From positions 6,448,001-6,512,000 of the forward strand of contig NZ_QUMQ01000001.1 in NCBI RefSeq assembly GCF_003387075.1: a DNA stretch of 64,000 bases, read 5' to 3'. Both the position numbers and the translations under genes were made by a program. Positions 42,693 to 51,732 of the stretch are shown here, in pieces; within the stretch, counting starts at the first letter, position 1, and each line of letters starts with the position of its first letter. A model generated the notes under the pieces. It was not told the DNA's origin. It worked only from the letters and a program-made list of their open reading frames with translations, and did no database searches. Source of the DNA: Asanoa ferruginea (GTDB taxonomy: Bacteria > Actinomycetota > Actinomycetes > Mycobacteriales > Micromonosporaceae).

Positions 42693-43547
42693 ATGTCCCG
42701 ACGCAAGACGACGGTGCTCGGCCTGCTGCGTGCCGCGCCGACCTACGCGATCCTGACCCTCCTCGGCGCCTTCATGCTGGTGCCGTTCCTGTGGATGGTC
42801 ACGACGTCGCTCAAGCCTTCCGGCACGACGTTCTCGTATCCGCCGGACCTGATCCCGGACACGTTCGACTTCGGCAACTACGTCAACCTGTTCACCCTGG
42901 CGCCGTTCGCCAAGTATGTGCTGAACAGCGTCGTGGTCACGGTGTTGACCGTGGTCGGCCAACTCGCGTTCTGCGCCAGCGCGGCCTACGGCTTCGCCCG
43001 GTTGAGCTTCACGGGCTCGAAGTCGGTCTTCGTGCTCTTCCTGGCCACCATGATGATCCCGTTCCAGGTCACGATGATCCCGCTGTTCCTGATCGTCTTC
43101 AAACTCAACTGGGTCAACACCTACCAGGGGCTGATCGTGCCGGGCATCTCCAGCGCGTTCGCCATCTTCCTGCTCCGGCAGGCGTTCCTGACCATCCCGC
43201 GCGACTATCAGGACGCCGCCCGGATCGACGGCGCCAACGAGTTCACGGTCTTCTTCCGGATCTTCCTGCCGCTGGTGAAGCCGGCCCTGGCGACGGTCGC
43301 GGTGTTCGCGTTCATGGGCACCTGGAACGACCTGCTCTGGCCGCTGCTGATCGCCCGCGACGAGAAGATGCGCACGGTCGAGTTGGGCCTGGCCTACTTC
43401 AACGTCACATCATCGGCGTACGAGCAGCCGAACTGGCCGCTGATGATGGCCGCCTCGGTGGTCTCCCTGCTGCCGGTGGTGCTGGTCTACATCTGCGCGC
43501 AGCGCTACTTCGTGGCCGGCATCTCGCTGTCCGGCGTGAAGGGCTGA
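42693..43547 (+). CDS. Sugar ABC transporter permease (MalG-type), 284 aa
   Basis: Six helices; EAA motif DAARIDGANEFTVFFRIFLP, where the shared ATPase should dock; C-terminus VAGISLSGVKG typical of the family. ATG 42693 is preceded by GGAGAG. Followed 4 bp later by the GH63-like gene, so transport and hydrolysis are encoded in one transcript. Confidence 0.94.
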   Translation: MSRRKTTVLGLLRAAPTYAILTLLGAFMLVPFLWMVTTSLKPSGTTFSYPPDLIPDTFDFGNYVNLFTLAPFAKYVLNSVVVTVLTVVGQLAFCASAAYGFARLSFTGSKSVFVLFLATMMIPFQVTMIPLFLIVFKLNWVNTYQGLIVPGISSAFAIFLLRQAFLTIPRDYQDAARIDGANEFTVFFRIFLPLVKPALATVAVFAFMGTWNDLLWPLLIARDEKMRTVELGLAYFNVTSSAYEQPNWPLMMAASVVSLLPVVLVYICAQRYFVAGISLSGVKG

Positions 43548-43551
43548 CGCC

Positions 43552-45633
43552 GTGGAGGGCTTTCCGCTCGACGACTACACGCCGCACGGCTACCTCGACA
43601 TCCCGGCGCACACCCGGCGGCTCACCCCGCACGGTGTGGTCCGCTCGCACGACCTCGGTTTCCGCTGGCATTTCCCGGCGTACGCGCGGGCCTACGGCGG
43701 TCGCCGCGAGGTCTACCGGGCCGGTGTGCGGATCGCCGTCGACGGGGCGTCCGCCGTCGCCGGGGCGACCGCGCCCTACCACTCGAAGGACCTGGTCGAG
43801 TTCCGGTCCGGCGCGCTGACCGTCGAGTTCCATCTGGCCGGCCCTGACGTGCTGGTGGCGCGGGTGCGCGGCCGGGTCGGCGAGCGGCTGACCGTGCGGG
43901 CCGACTACACCCGGCAGATCGGCGCCGACCTGGGTTGGGGCGAGTCCGGCCTGGTCGGCCGCCGCGACGGCGACGTGGTGCTCCTGCAAGGTTTCGAAGA
44001 CGGCGAGGCGTTCGCGCTGTGGGTCTCCGACCCGGGCGGCATGGTCGCGGTCACCACCGACGCCGGCGCCGCTGACCGATGGACCGCCGCCGGGCTGCCT
44101 TTATCTGTGCCCGGTCCCGTCACGGCGCTGGGGGAGAAGGGCGACCGGGTCGACCTGTCGGCCGTGGTCGAGTTCGCCGGCGCGCGGGAGCACGACCTGA
44201 CCGTGCTGCTGGCCCGCGGCCGGACCGCAGCCGAGGCCCGCGAGCAACTGGCAGCCGCGCGCGATGGGCACCGCACGGTGCGGGCCGCCCTGGTCGAGGA
44301 GGACCGCCGGTTCTGGGCCACCGCGCCGCGGCTGTCCGGTGACTGGCCCGCGCACTGGCGGCGCGGCCTGGTCTACGACCTGGAGACGCTGCGGATGATG
44401 GTCAAGCCACCGGTGGGCATCTACCGCCTGCCGTGGGACGCCATGCAGATCCAGGCGCCCCGGGTGGTGCTCGGCGAGGCCGCCATCGACGCGCTGCTGC
44501 TCGGCTACGCCGACCCGGCATTGGCCCAACGCCTGCTGCTGGGCACGTTCGCGGACGCGCCGGAACCCCAGGTGCCGTGCTCGCGCGAGGACGGCAGCTT
44601 CAACATGGTCGCCGCCGACGGCAGCGTGTGCGGCACCGGTCCACAGTGGGGTTACCCGTGGCTGGTGCTCGGCCACCTCTGGGACGCCAACCCCGACCGC
44701 GACTGGCTCGAGCGGATCTATCCGCACCTGGGCGCCTACCTCGACTGGTGGCTCGCACACCGCGCCGACGCCGACGGCTGGCTCGGGCACGCGTGCAGTT
44801 GGGAGTCCGGGCAGGACCTGTCGCCGCGCTTCGGTGACCAGCCGCTCGGCGGTGGGCACCCGACCTACCACCTGCGCCCGGTCGACCTGCACGCCGCCGT
44901 CGCGCACGCCGCCCGGACGATGGCCCGCTTCGCCTGGATCCTGGGCCGCGACCGCGACGTGCCCGGCTGGAACGCGCTGGCCGACCGTTACACAGACAAC
45001 ACCGCCAAGCTTTTCACCGGTACGCGCTACGCCGACGTGGACGCCGGCACCGGCACGCCGACCGAGGTCGACGACGTGATGCTGCTGGCGCCGCTGGCCC
45101 TGGGGCTGGCCGGCCCGGCCGAGACCGACGCGTTGCGCGCCGCGGTCCGGGCCACCGACCCGGCCGACCTGGTGTGGCCGATGTTCGCGTGGACCGCCGT
45201 CGACGCCGCCCGCGCCGCCGGGGAGCACGGCACCGCGGCGACGGTGGCGGCCGACATCGTCGACCGGGCCTACCGGTTCTGGGACGCCCGGACGGCCGAC
45301 GACGAGCGGACGCTGCCCGGGATCGCCTGCGAATACTGGCCGCTGTCCGGCCGGTGCGGTGGCGAGGGCTACGGGTGGGGCGCGTTCGGCGTACACCTGC
45401 TGCTCGGTGTTCTCGTCGGTGCGCGATTCGTCGACGGGAAGCTGCTGGTGCGCCCCAACCTGCCGCCCGAGTTGCGGGTGCCGGGCCGGTCCTACGAGGT
45501 CTCGCTCAACCACCGCGGCCGGCCCGTGCCGGTGACGCTGCGGCCGCGGGCCGACGGGTGCGACGTGGAGGTGGCCGGCCGCTCCGTCGCGCTGGCCTGG
45601 GCGCAAGAGGGCAGTTGGGAGCTGGACGGGTGA
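43552..45633 (+). CDS. GH63/clan GH-G-like (alpha/alpha)6 glycosidase, 693 aa
   Basis: An N-terminal beta region of about 230 residues precedes an (alpha/alpha)6 barrel. WESGQDLSPRFGD matches the clan GH-G E-S-G-x-D motif with the catalytic Asp, and EYWPLSGRCGGEGYGWGAF matches the C-terminal catalytic region (E-Y-x-x-x-x-G...G-Y-G-W). GH63, GH37 and mannosylglycerate hydrolases share these, so the sugar (glucose or mannose type) is open. GTG start at 43552, 4 bp after the permease stop. No signal peptide. Confidence 0.8.
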   Translation: MEGFPLDDYTPHGYLDIPAHTRRLTPHGVVRSHDLGFRWHFPAYARAYGGRREVYRAGVRIAVDGASAVAGATAPYHSKDLVEFRSGALTVEFHLAGPDVLVARVRGRVGERLTVRADYTRQIGADLGWGESGLVGRRDGDVVLLQGFEDGEAFALWVSDPGGMVAVTTDAGAADRWTAAGLPLSVPGPVTALGEKGDRVDLSAVVEFAGAREHDLTVLLARGRTAAEAREQLAAARDGHRTVRAALVEEDRRFWATAPRLSGDWPAHWRRGLVYDLETLRMMVKPPVGIYRLPWDAMQIQAPRVVLGEAAIDALLLGYADPALAQRLLLGTFADAPEPQVPCSREDGSFNMVAADGSVCGTGPQWGYPWLVLGHLWDANPDRDWLERIYPHLGAYLDWWLAHRADADGWLGHACSWESGQDLSPRFGDQPLGGGHPTYHLRPVDLHAAVAHAARTMARFAWILGRDRDVPGWNALADRYTDNTAKLFTGTRYADVDAGTGTPTEVDDVMLLAPLALGLAGPAETDALRAAVRATDPADLVWPMFAWTAVDAARAAGEHGTAATVAADIVDRAYRFWDARTADDERTLPGIACEYWPLSGRCGGEGYGWGAFGVHLLLGVLVGARFVDGKLLVRPNLPPELRVPGRSYEVSLNHRGRPVPVTLRPRADGCDVEVAGRSVALAWAQEGSWELDG

Positions 45634-48362
45634 GCACGGTCGAGGGCTGGGAGTGCCGGCTGGTCGGCACCGACGACTGGCGACCGGTGCCGGTGCCCGG
45701 GTCGTGGGAGCAGACCGGGATTCCCTTGGACCATCCCGGTCCGGTGGACTATCGCGCGACGTTCGACGTGCCGGTCGGCGGCGCCCGCTTGCGGTTGCGG
45801 TTCGGCGCCGTCAGCTATGCCTGCGAGGTGCTGGTCAACGGCCGCGTGGCCGGGCAGCACGTCGGGATGTGGGACGCGTTCGAGGTCGACATCACCGGTC
45901 TCGTCACCCCGGGTCAGCCCGCCGAGGTGCTGGTGCGGGCCGAGAAACCGGCCAGCCTGACCGGTGGGCCCGACGCGCCGCCGGTGCCCGGCCGCTATCC
46001 CGCCCGGGAGACGCTGGCCGGCTTCCTGCCCTACGTCTGGGGGCACTCGCACGGCGGTGTCTGGCGGCCGGTCGAGTTGCTGGTCACCGGCGAGTGCGCG
46101 CTCGGCGACGTCGACGTTTCCGGCACCGCCGACGGCCGGTTGTCGGTCGCGGCCACGCTGCTCGGGCCGGGCGAGCTGACCGTCTCGGTGCGCGATCCTT
46201 CCGGGGTGGTGGTCGCGCGATCGGTCGGGAACGGAACGCTGACGATCCCCGATCCGCGGCCCTGGTCGCCGCACGACCCGGCGCTCTACGCGGTCACCGT
46301 GCACACCTCCGGCGGCGACTCGAAGACTGTCTACACCGGACTGCGCACGCTCGAGGCCGACGGGTCGCTGCTGCGGCTCAACGGCGAACCGCTCTATCCC
46401 CGGATGATCCTCTCCTGGGGCTGGTATCCGGACCAGCTGCACCCCGACCCGGGCCCCGAGCGGGTCCGGGCCGACCTGATCGAGCTGCGCCGGCTCGGCT
46501 TCAACGGCGTCAAGCTCTGCCTCTGGTTCCCGCCCGACTACTACTTCGCGATCGCCGACGAGCTGGGCATGCTGCTCTGGGTCGAGCTGCCGATGTGGCT
46601 GCCGCACCCCACACCGCACTTCCGGACGCAGCTCTTCGCCGAGGCGTCACGGTTGGTCCGCGCCGCCGCCAACCATCCGTCGGTCATCCTGCTCACGCTC
46701 GGCTGCGAGCTGTCCTCGGCCGTCGGCGCCGACGTGCTGGGGCCGCTCTACGACCTCGTGAAGCGGCTCGCGCCGGGCACGCTGGTGCGCGACAACAGCG
46801 GCTCGGGGGAGGCCTACGGCGGGCTGCTCGACGAGTTCGCCGACTTCGACGACCACCACTTCTACTGCGAACCCGCCTACTTCCGGGGCACCCTCGACCA
46901 CTTCGCGCCCCGCTGGCGGGCGGCCCGGCCGTGGCTGTTCGGCGAGTTCTGCGACCTCGACACCTTCCGCGACCTGCGCCGGCTGGACTCTCCGTGGTGG
47001 ACCAGCGCGGACCCGGCGGTCAACCCGCAGGGTGCCCGCTGGCAATACGACGTGCCCGACCAGGAGAAGACGTTGCGGGGCAACGGCTTCTGGGACCGTG
47101 GTGCCGAGCTGGAACGGATCTCCGCCCGACAGGCGGTGTTGCACCGCAAGGTGACCCTGGAGGCGGTCCGGGTCCGCGCCGACACTAGCGGCTACGTCAT
47201 CACCGGCGAGCGGGACACCCCGATCAGCACGGCCGGGCTCTTCGACGACTCCGGCGCGCTGAAGGTCGACGCGGCATCGTTCGCGCAGTTCAACGCCGAC
47301 CTCGTGGTCGGGTTGGACTGGGACCGCCGACGCGCGTGGACCGCCGGCGGCGACCGGCCGGCGCCCTGGGACACCTGGTGCCATCCGGCCGGTGCCTTGG
47401 TTCGCCCCCACCTGGTGCTGGCCCACCACGGCCGCACCGGCGGCCGGGCGGAGGTCCGCTGGCGGGTCGACCTGGCCGACGGCGGCGAGGCCGAGTCCGC
47501 GGCGGTCGAGCCCGGCGCGGTCGAGCCCGGTTTGGTCAAGCCCGGCGCGGACGCGTCCGGTTTGGTCGAGCCCGGTTTGGTCGAGGCCGGCCCGGTCGAG
47601 CCCGGCCCGGACGCGTCCGGTTTGGTCGCCTCGGGCTCGTTGGCCGCCGACATCGCGGCCGGCGCCGTCGCCGGGTTGGGCATCGCGGCGTTCACCGTGC
47701 CCGCGGTCGACCGTCCCCGCCGGGCGGTGCTGCGCGTCGAGGTCGACTGTGCCGGTCAGCGCACCAGCAACAGTTGGTCGTTCTGGTTCCTGCCCGACCG
47801 CGGTTGGCCCGGGCCGGTCGCCGTCGTGGATCCGGCCGGTCGACTGACCGACCTGGCCGCGCTCGGGGCTCAGGTGGTCCCGGTGGAGACACCCGGCGCG
47901 GTTCTGCTGGCCACCGCCTGGACCGAGCCGGTCCGCCAGCACCTGCGCGCCGGCGGCAACGCCGTGCTGCTGGTCGACGCGGCCTGCGTCGACCCGCCGC
48001 TGCCGGTCGCGGCCATGCCGTTCTGGCGCGAGGCGGTCAAGGTGATCGAGCCGCACGAGGCCTGGGGCGACTTCCCGCACGACGGCTGGACCGACCTCCA
48101 GTTCGCCGGGATGGCGCCGGACCTGGCCCTCGACGTCACCGCCCTGCCGATCGGCGGCCGGCCGCTGCTACGCCGGGTGGACACCCGGACCAGCCAGGTG
48201 CACGACTACGCGGTCGAGGTGCCCTGGTCCGCCGGCCGGCTGATCGTCAGCACGCTGCGCTTCGACGGCTCCGGCGGCGACCAGCCGCTCGGCCTGCGCC
48301 GCAACACCAGCGCCGCCTACCTGCTCGGGCAGTGGGTGCGGGCCCTGGGGAAGGAGAGCTGA
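45630..48362 (+). CDS. GH2-family glycosidase with an in-frame repeat insert, 910 aa
   Basis: GH2 order: sugar-binding beta-sandwich (VPVPGSWEQTG), immunoglobulin-like domain, then a TIM barrel (LNGEPLYPRMILSWGWYPDQ). The nucleophile Glu is in WLFGEFCD (near 438). The acid/base Glu is in LTLGCELSS (near 358), where GH2 enzymes usually have N-E; here the Asn is Cys. Residues 626-670 are nine pentapeptide repeats (VEPGA/VEPGL/DASGL) inside a C-terminal beta domain. GTG 45630 overlaps the previous stop (GTGA). Beta-mannosidase, galactosidase or glucuronidase-type specificity cannot be settled. Confidence 0.85.
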   Translation: MSTVEGWECRLVGTDDWRPVPVPGSWEQTGIPLDHPGPVDYRATFDVPVGGARLRLRFGAVSYACEVLVNGRVAGQHVGMWDAFEVDITGLVTPGQPAEVLVRAEKPASLTGGPDAPPVPGRYPARETLAGFLPYVWGHSHGGVWRPVELLVTGECALGDVDVSGTADGRLSVAATLLGPGELTVSVRDPSGVVVARSVGNGTLTIPDPRPWSPHDPALYAVTVHTSGGDSKTVYTGLRTLEADGSLLRLNGEPLYPRMILSWGWYPDQLHPDPGPERVRADLIELRRLGFNGVKLCLWFPPDYYFAIADELGMLLWVELPMWLPHPTPHFRTQLFAEASRLVRAAANHPSVILLTLGCELSSAVGADVLGPLYDLVKRLAPGTLVRDNSGSGEAYGGLLDEFADFDDHHFYCEPAYFRGTLDHFAPRWRAARPWLFGEFCDLDTFRDLRRLDSPWWTSADPAVNPQGARWQYDVPDQEKTLRGNGFWDRGAELERISARQAVLHRKVTLEAVRVRADTSGYVITGERDTPISTAGLFDDSGALKVDAASFAQFNADLVVGLDWDRRRAWTAGGDRPAPWDTWCHPAGALVRPHLVLAHHGRTGGRAEVRWRVDLADGGEAESAAVEPGAVEPGLVKPGADASGLVEPGLVEAGPVEPGPDASGLVASGSLAADIAAGAVAGLGIAAFTVPAVDRPRRAVLRVEVDCAGQRTSNSWSFWFLPDRGWPGPVAVVDPAGRLTDLAALGAQVVPVETPGAVLLATAWTEPVRQHLRAGGNAVLLVDAACVDPPLPVAAMPFWREAVKVIEPHEAWGDFPHDGWTDLQFAGMAPDLALDVTALPIGGRPLLRRVDTRTSQVHDYAVEVPWSAGRLIVSTLRFDGSGGDQPLGLRRNTSAAYLLGQWVRALGKES
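47505..47639 (+). repeat. 15-bp in-frame minisatellite inside the GH2 gene
   Basis: Nine consecutive 15-bp units based on GTCGAGCCCGGTTTG, encoding VEPGA, VEPGL, VKPGA, DASGL, VEPGL, VEAGP, VEPGP, DASGL, VASGS. The reuse of DASGL shows that blocks of units have also been duplicated. The insert lies between two beta strands and keeps the reading frame. Confidence 0.9.
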
Positions 48363-49414
48363 TGCTGGGCACGTCGCTGTTGACGGCCGGCCGGAGCCGG
48401 TCGATCAGCCCGGAGAACGTCACTGGCGCCAAAGGCGCCGGAGGCGCGGCGACCACCGGCACCGGCACGGCCGCCGCCCGCGACCTCGGCCCGGGCTGGA
48501 AGATCTCGCCGAGCGTCGAGGTGCCGGCCGGCGGCACGCACCTGCTCGGCGAGCTGACCGGCCCCGGCGTGATCCGGCACCTCTGGTGCACCACGCATCC
48601 TCGGCACTGGCGCTCGCTGATCCTGCGGATCCACTGGGACGGCGCGCCGGACCCGGCGGTCGCCGTGCCGCTCGGCGATTTCTTCTGCTCGGGGTGGGGC
48701 GAGTTCGCCCAGGTCAGCTCCGTGCCCGTGGCGGTCAACCCGCGCGGCGGGTTCAACGCCTACTGGGAGATGCCCTACCGGGTCGGCGCCCGGCTGACCG
48801 TCGAGAACCTCGGGCCGGAGCCGGCGCTGCTGTTCTACCAGATCGACTACGAGCTGACCGAGGTGCCGGAGGGCGCGGCCTATCTGCACGCGGCATGGCG
48901 GCGCAGCAACCCGGTCGGCGACCGGGAGCCGCACACGATCCTCGAGGGCGTGGCCGGGCCGGGCCACTACGTCGGCACCTACCTGGCCTGGGGCGTCAAC
49001 AACGCCGGCTGGTGGGGCGAGGGCGAGGTGAAGTTCTACCTCGACGGCGACGACGAGCTACCGACGATCTGCGGCACCGGCACGGAAGACTATTTCGGCG
49101 GCGCCTGGAACTTCGACGTCCCCGGTGAGGGCTACACCGCGTTCACCACGCCCTATCTCGGGCTGCCGCAGGTGCTCCGGCCGGACGGCCTTTACCGCAG
49201 CCAGCAGCGGTTCGGGATGTATCGGTGGCACCTGCCGGACCCGATCCGGTTCGCCACCGACCTGCGGGTCACCGTGCAGGCGCTCGGCTGGCGGTCCGGC
49301 GGGCGCTACCTGCCCCTGCGCGACGACATCGCGTCGACCGCGTGGTGGTATGCCGCCCCGCCGGACCACGGCCCGGTGCCCGACTTCGACCCGGACCACC
49401 TCGAGGTCATCTGA
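48362..49414 (+). CDS. GH172 (DUF2961) furanosidase, 350 aa
   Basis: DUF2961 signatures: GPGVIRHLWCTT near residue 60, VPLGDFFCSGWGEF, FNAYWEMPY and GTGTEDYFGGAWNF. The family is now GH172: difructose dianhydride synthase/alpha-D-fructofuranosidase and alpha-D-arabinofuranosidases; the Asp/Glu in P-L-G-D-F-F and G-T-E-D-Y are the usual active-site acids. The ATG overlaps the GH2 stop by one base. Last gene of the LacI-controlled operon. Acts inside the cell, as no signal peptide is seen. Confidence 0.92.
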   Translation: MLGTSLLTAGRSRSISPENVTGAKGAGGAATTGTGTAAARDLGPGWKISPSVEVPAGGTHLLGELTGPGVIRHLWCTTHPRHWRSLILRIHWDGAPDPAVAVPLGDFFCSGWGEFAQVSSVPVAVNPRGGFNAYWEMPYRVGARLTVENLGPEPALLFYQIDYELTEVPEGAAYLHAAWRRSNPVGDREPHTILEGVAGPGHYVGTYLAWGVNNAGWWGEGEVKFYLDGDDELPTICGTGTEDYFGGAWNFDVPGEGYTAFTTPYLGLPQVLRPDGLYRSQQRFGMYRWHLPDPIRFATDLRVTVQALGWRSGGRYLPLRDDIASTAWWYAAPPDHGPVPDFDPDHLEVI

Positions 49415-49419
49415 CCCGG

Positions 49420-50244
49420 TCACATCCGCTGGTATTCCTCCCAGGTGCGCTTCGGCGTGACCGCCGGGCCGTCGTCGGCGCCGCGGTTGGCCAGGCCGTT
49501 CTGGCCCAGGTAGTAGTCGCCGGCCTGGTGCTGGGCACCGGTCGACTGGTCGGTGTCGGAGATCGCGATCGCGTGGATGTGGTAGGGCCAGTCGCCCTGG
49601 GAAGGGTTGCGCAGCCAGGCCGCGAACCCGACGGTGCGCAACTGGCGCACCACCGTCGTGCGGGTGGCGGTGGACAGGCCGGTCACCGAGATGTCGAGGG
49701 CCCCGCCGCCGTCATGGGTGCCGGCCGACGCCGCGGTGCCGGTGTTGTAGCTGCCCTGGGTCAGCGTCAGCGTGCTGCCGATCAGGCGCTCGGCCTCCAG
49801 CAGCATCGTCCGGGTGCGGGTGTTCACCTGCACGCCGCGCAGCGTGACGATGCTGCCGGGGGAGATCGCCCGGACGACGGTGTAGCGGTTGGTGCCGAGC
49901 GACCGCAGCGAGGTCGGGCCGGGCAGGCCGGTGGCGTCGAGGCCGGTGTAGCCGAGCGAGCGTTGATAGGCCGCGTACGCCGAGATCGTGCTCGTCCCGA
50001 AGTGACCATCCACATAGGTCGAGGCGAGCAGGCCGCGCGCCTGGAGGGCGCGCTCCACCTCGAGCACGCTGGCCTTGGCGCCCGGCGTCAGCGCGGTGTC
50101 CGGCCGGCGCGGGTCGATCTGGGCGGCCTTGATGACCGCCTCCATGTCGACCTCCGGCAGGGCCGCGTGGGCGGCGCCGCCCGGCAACACGGCGGCGGCG
50201 GTCGCGGCCGCGGCGGTGGCGATCAGGCGCCTTCGGGTCAGCAT
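49420..50244 (-). CDS. Secreted protein with peptidoglycan-binding and M15-like peptidase domains, 274 aa
   Basis: Tat-like signal TRRRLIATAAAATAAAV ending near A-H-A-A. Then a peptidoglycan-binding-1-type domain (AYAAYQRSLGYTG) and a C-terminal domain with THDGGGALDISV and WPYHIHAIAI, the H-x-x-G-x-A-x-D and H-x-H pattern of zinc DD-peptidases (M15). It probably trims or binds cell wall. ATG 50244; in-frame upstream starts would precede the signal. The gap to the next gene (177 bp) holds an AT-rich stretch that may be its promoter. Confidence 0.78.
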   Translation of the reverse strand: MLTRRRLIATAAAATAAAVLPGGAAHAALPEVDMEAVIKAAQIDPRRPDTALTPGAKASVLEVERALQARGLLASTYVDGHFGTSTISAYAAYQRSLGYTGLDATGLPGPTSLRSLGTNRYTVVRAISPGSIVTLRGVQVNTRTRTMLLEAERLIGSTLTLTQGSYNTGTAASAGTHDGGGALDISVTGLSTATRTTVVRQLRTVGFAAWLRNPSQGDWPYHIHAIAISDTDQSTGAQHQAGDYYLGQNGLANRGADDGPAVTPKRTWEEYQRM

Positions 50245-50383
50245 TCTGCGTGCCTCCTGGTCGTCGAGGAACCCCGGAGCCCGCAGCATAGATCGGCCGA
50301 CGTCGACGTTTGAAGGCCTGATCGCCAATATTTTGCAGAACATTGATGATCTCGGTAGCTTTTTGCCACGACCGGCATCCGTG

Positions 50384-50415
50384 GGGCTGGCCCTGGGCGA
50401 ACCCGGGGCCAGCCC
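50384..50415 (-). terminator. Hairpin terminator after the secreted SGNH gene
   Basis: GGGCTGGCCC (50384-50393) pairs perfectly with GGGCCAGCCC (50406-50415) around a 12-base loop that contains a further GGG/CCC pairing. It lies 6 bp after the stop of the 50422-51669 gene on the minus strand. Confidence 0.8.
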
Positions 50416-50421
50416 GCTGGC

Positions 50422-51669
50422 TCAACTGGCGACGATGCGGCCGTCCGGTTGGCGTACACAGGAAACGGTTCTGTTGGTTGCCGTTGCCGCCGCGGCCAGG
50501 CACTGGCCGAGCACCTGGTGGCCCGCGACGTTGGGATGCCACGACTCCTGGCAGGTCTGGAAATAGGTCGCGCAGGCGTTGGCGATCCGCTGGATGGCGA
50601 TCTTGTCCTTGCCGGCCAGGCTGGTCACCGGCACGCCGGTCGGGCCGTCCTGCAAGCGGATCGGGGTGGCCAGCGCCCCGGTCGGGCTGGCGTCGAACTC
50701 GCAGAGCCGCGCGCCGTCGAACGCCCGCTGCACGTTGAGGTAGACGATGTCCTCACCGGGGAACTCAGCGGACAACGTGGACTGTCCGGTGCGGACGATG
50801 GTGCCGAGCCCGCCGGAGAACCAGTGCCCGGCCGCCAGGCTGGCGCGGTGGATCGGGCACCCAGCCGCGTAGCGCTCGGCGCCCAGGTCGCGGAACTTGT
50901 CGCGATCGTCGGCGCGGCCGTCTTCGGTGTAGAAGCGCGGTGCCACGTCCAACGGCAGCGGGTTGGTGTAGTCCTGGAGCACGATCCGGTGCTGCCCGTC
51001 GGGGTCGATCTGGCGCAGCGTGGTCACGATCTGCCGCACGGCGGCGACGGTCTCCTGGGTGGCGGCGGTCAGTTGGGCGTCGGTGGCCAGGTCGCTGGTC
51101 GCGCACGGTGCCTGCTCGACCGGGCCGTTGATGTAGGCCCAGAACTCCCACCAGCCGGTCCACGCGTCGGCGATGAAGCGGTTGGCGCACTTCTCCGCGA
51201 CGCTGCCGAAGGTGAACTGGCTGTTGTTGGAACCCAGGCCGACCAGCACCAGGTCGATGTCGTGGGTCTGGCTGACCGCGCGTAGCTGGTCGAGTTGGGC
51301 CGCGACGGTCCGGCCGTTGGTGCGCGACGACGACGCGGCGGCGATGTCGTGTGGTTGGCCGCCCGAGCAGGCGAGGTTGAAGCGGGCGGCGATGCCGGGC
51401 AGGGCCGCCTGCTGGATCGACGCGTTCGCCGAGCGGTGGCAGAAGAACGCGTTGTTGTTGGGCGCTGACCAGCCCGGGAAGGCCTGCGCCACCCCATTGA
51501 GGTCGGTCACCGGCTGATAGCTGCCGGCACCCTCGCCGCTGACGAAGCTGTCGCCGAGCGCGACGGCGGCGGTCGGCAGCGCGGCCGACGCGGGGCTGCC
51601 GCCGAGCACGGCGACGCCACCCGCGGCGAGGGCGATGAGGGTGGCGGCCAGGAACGCGGGACGACGCAT
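50422..51669 (-). CDS. Secreted SGNH/GDSL-type lipase/esterase, 415 aa
   Basis: Signal peptide MRRPAFLAATLIALAAGGVA ending near A-S-A-A. Catalytic blocks: VALGDSFVSGEGAG (nucleophile Ser), ACSGGQPHD, VGLGSNNSQF (Asn) and ESWHPNVAGHQ (His). Several paired Cys suggest disulphides, as in the Streptomyces secreted SGNH lipases. Longer than a simple SGNH enzyme, with an insert of about 150 residues between blocks. Its own transcript, closed by a hairpin terminator. Confidence 0.9.
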   Translation of the reverse strand: MRRPAFLAATLIALAAGGVAVLGGSPASAALPTAAVALGDSFVSGEGAGSYQPVTDLNGVAQAFPGWSAPNNNAFFCHRSANASIQQAALPGIAARFNLACSGGQPHDIAAASSSRTNGRTVAAQLDQLRAVSQTHDIDLVLVGLGSNNSQFTFGSVAEKCANRFIADAWTGWWEFWAYINGPVEQAPCATSDLATDAQLTAATQETVAAVRQIVTTLRQIDPDGQHRIVLQDYTNPLPLDVAPRFYTEDGRADDRDKFRDLGAERYAAGCPIHRASLAAGHWFSGGLGTIVRTGQSTLSAEFPGEDIVYLNVQRAFDGARLCEFDASPTGALATPIRLQDGPTGVPVTSLAGKDKIAIQRIANACATYFQTCQESWHPNVAGHQVLGQCLAAAATATNRTVSCVRQPDGRIVAS

Positions 51670-51732
51670 GCGACCTCCAGAACATGAGAAATACTCTGAG
51701 ATCGCGATCAGATCATCGTCGTACGACGTTCG

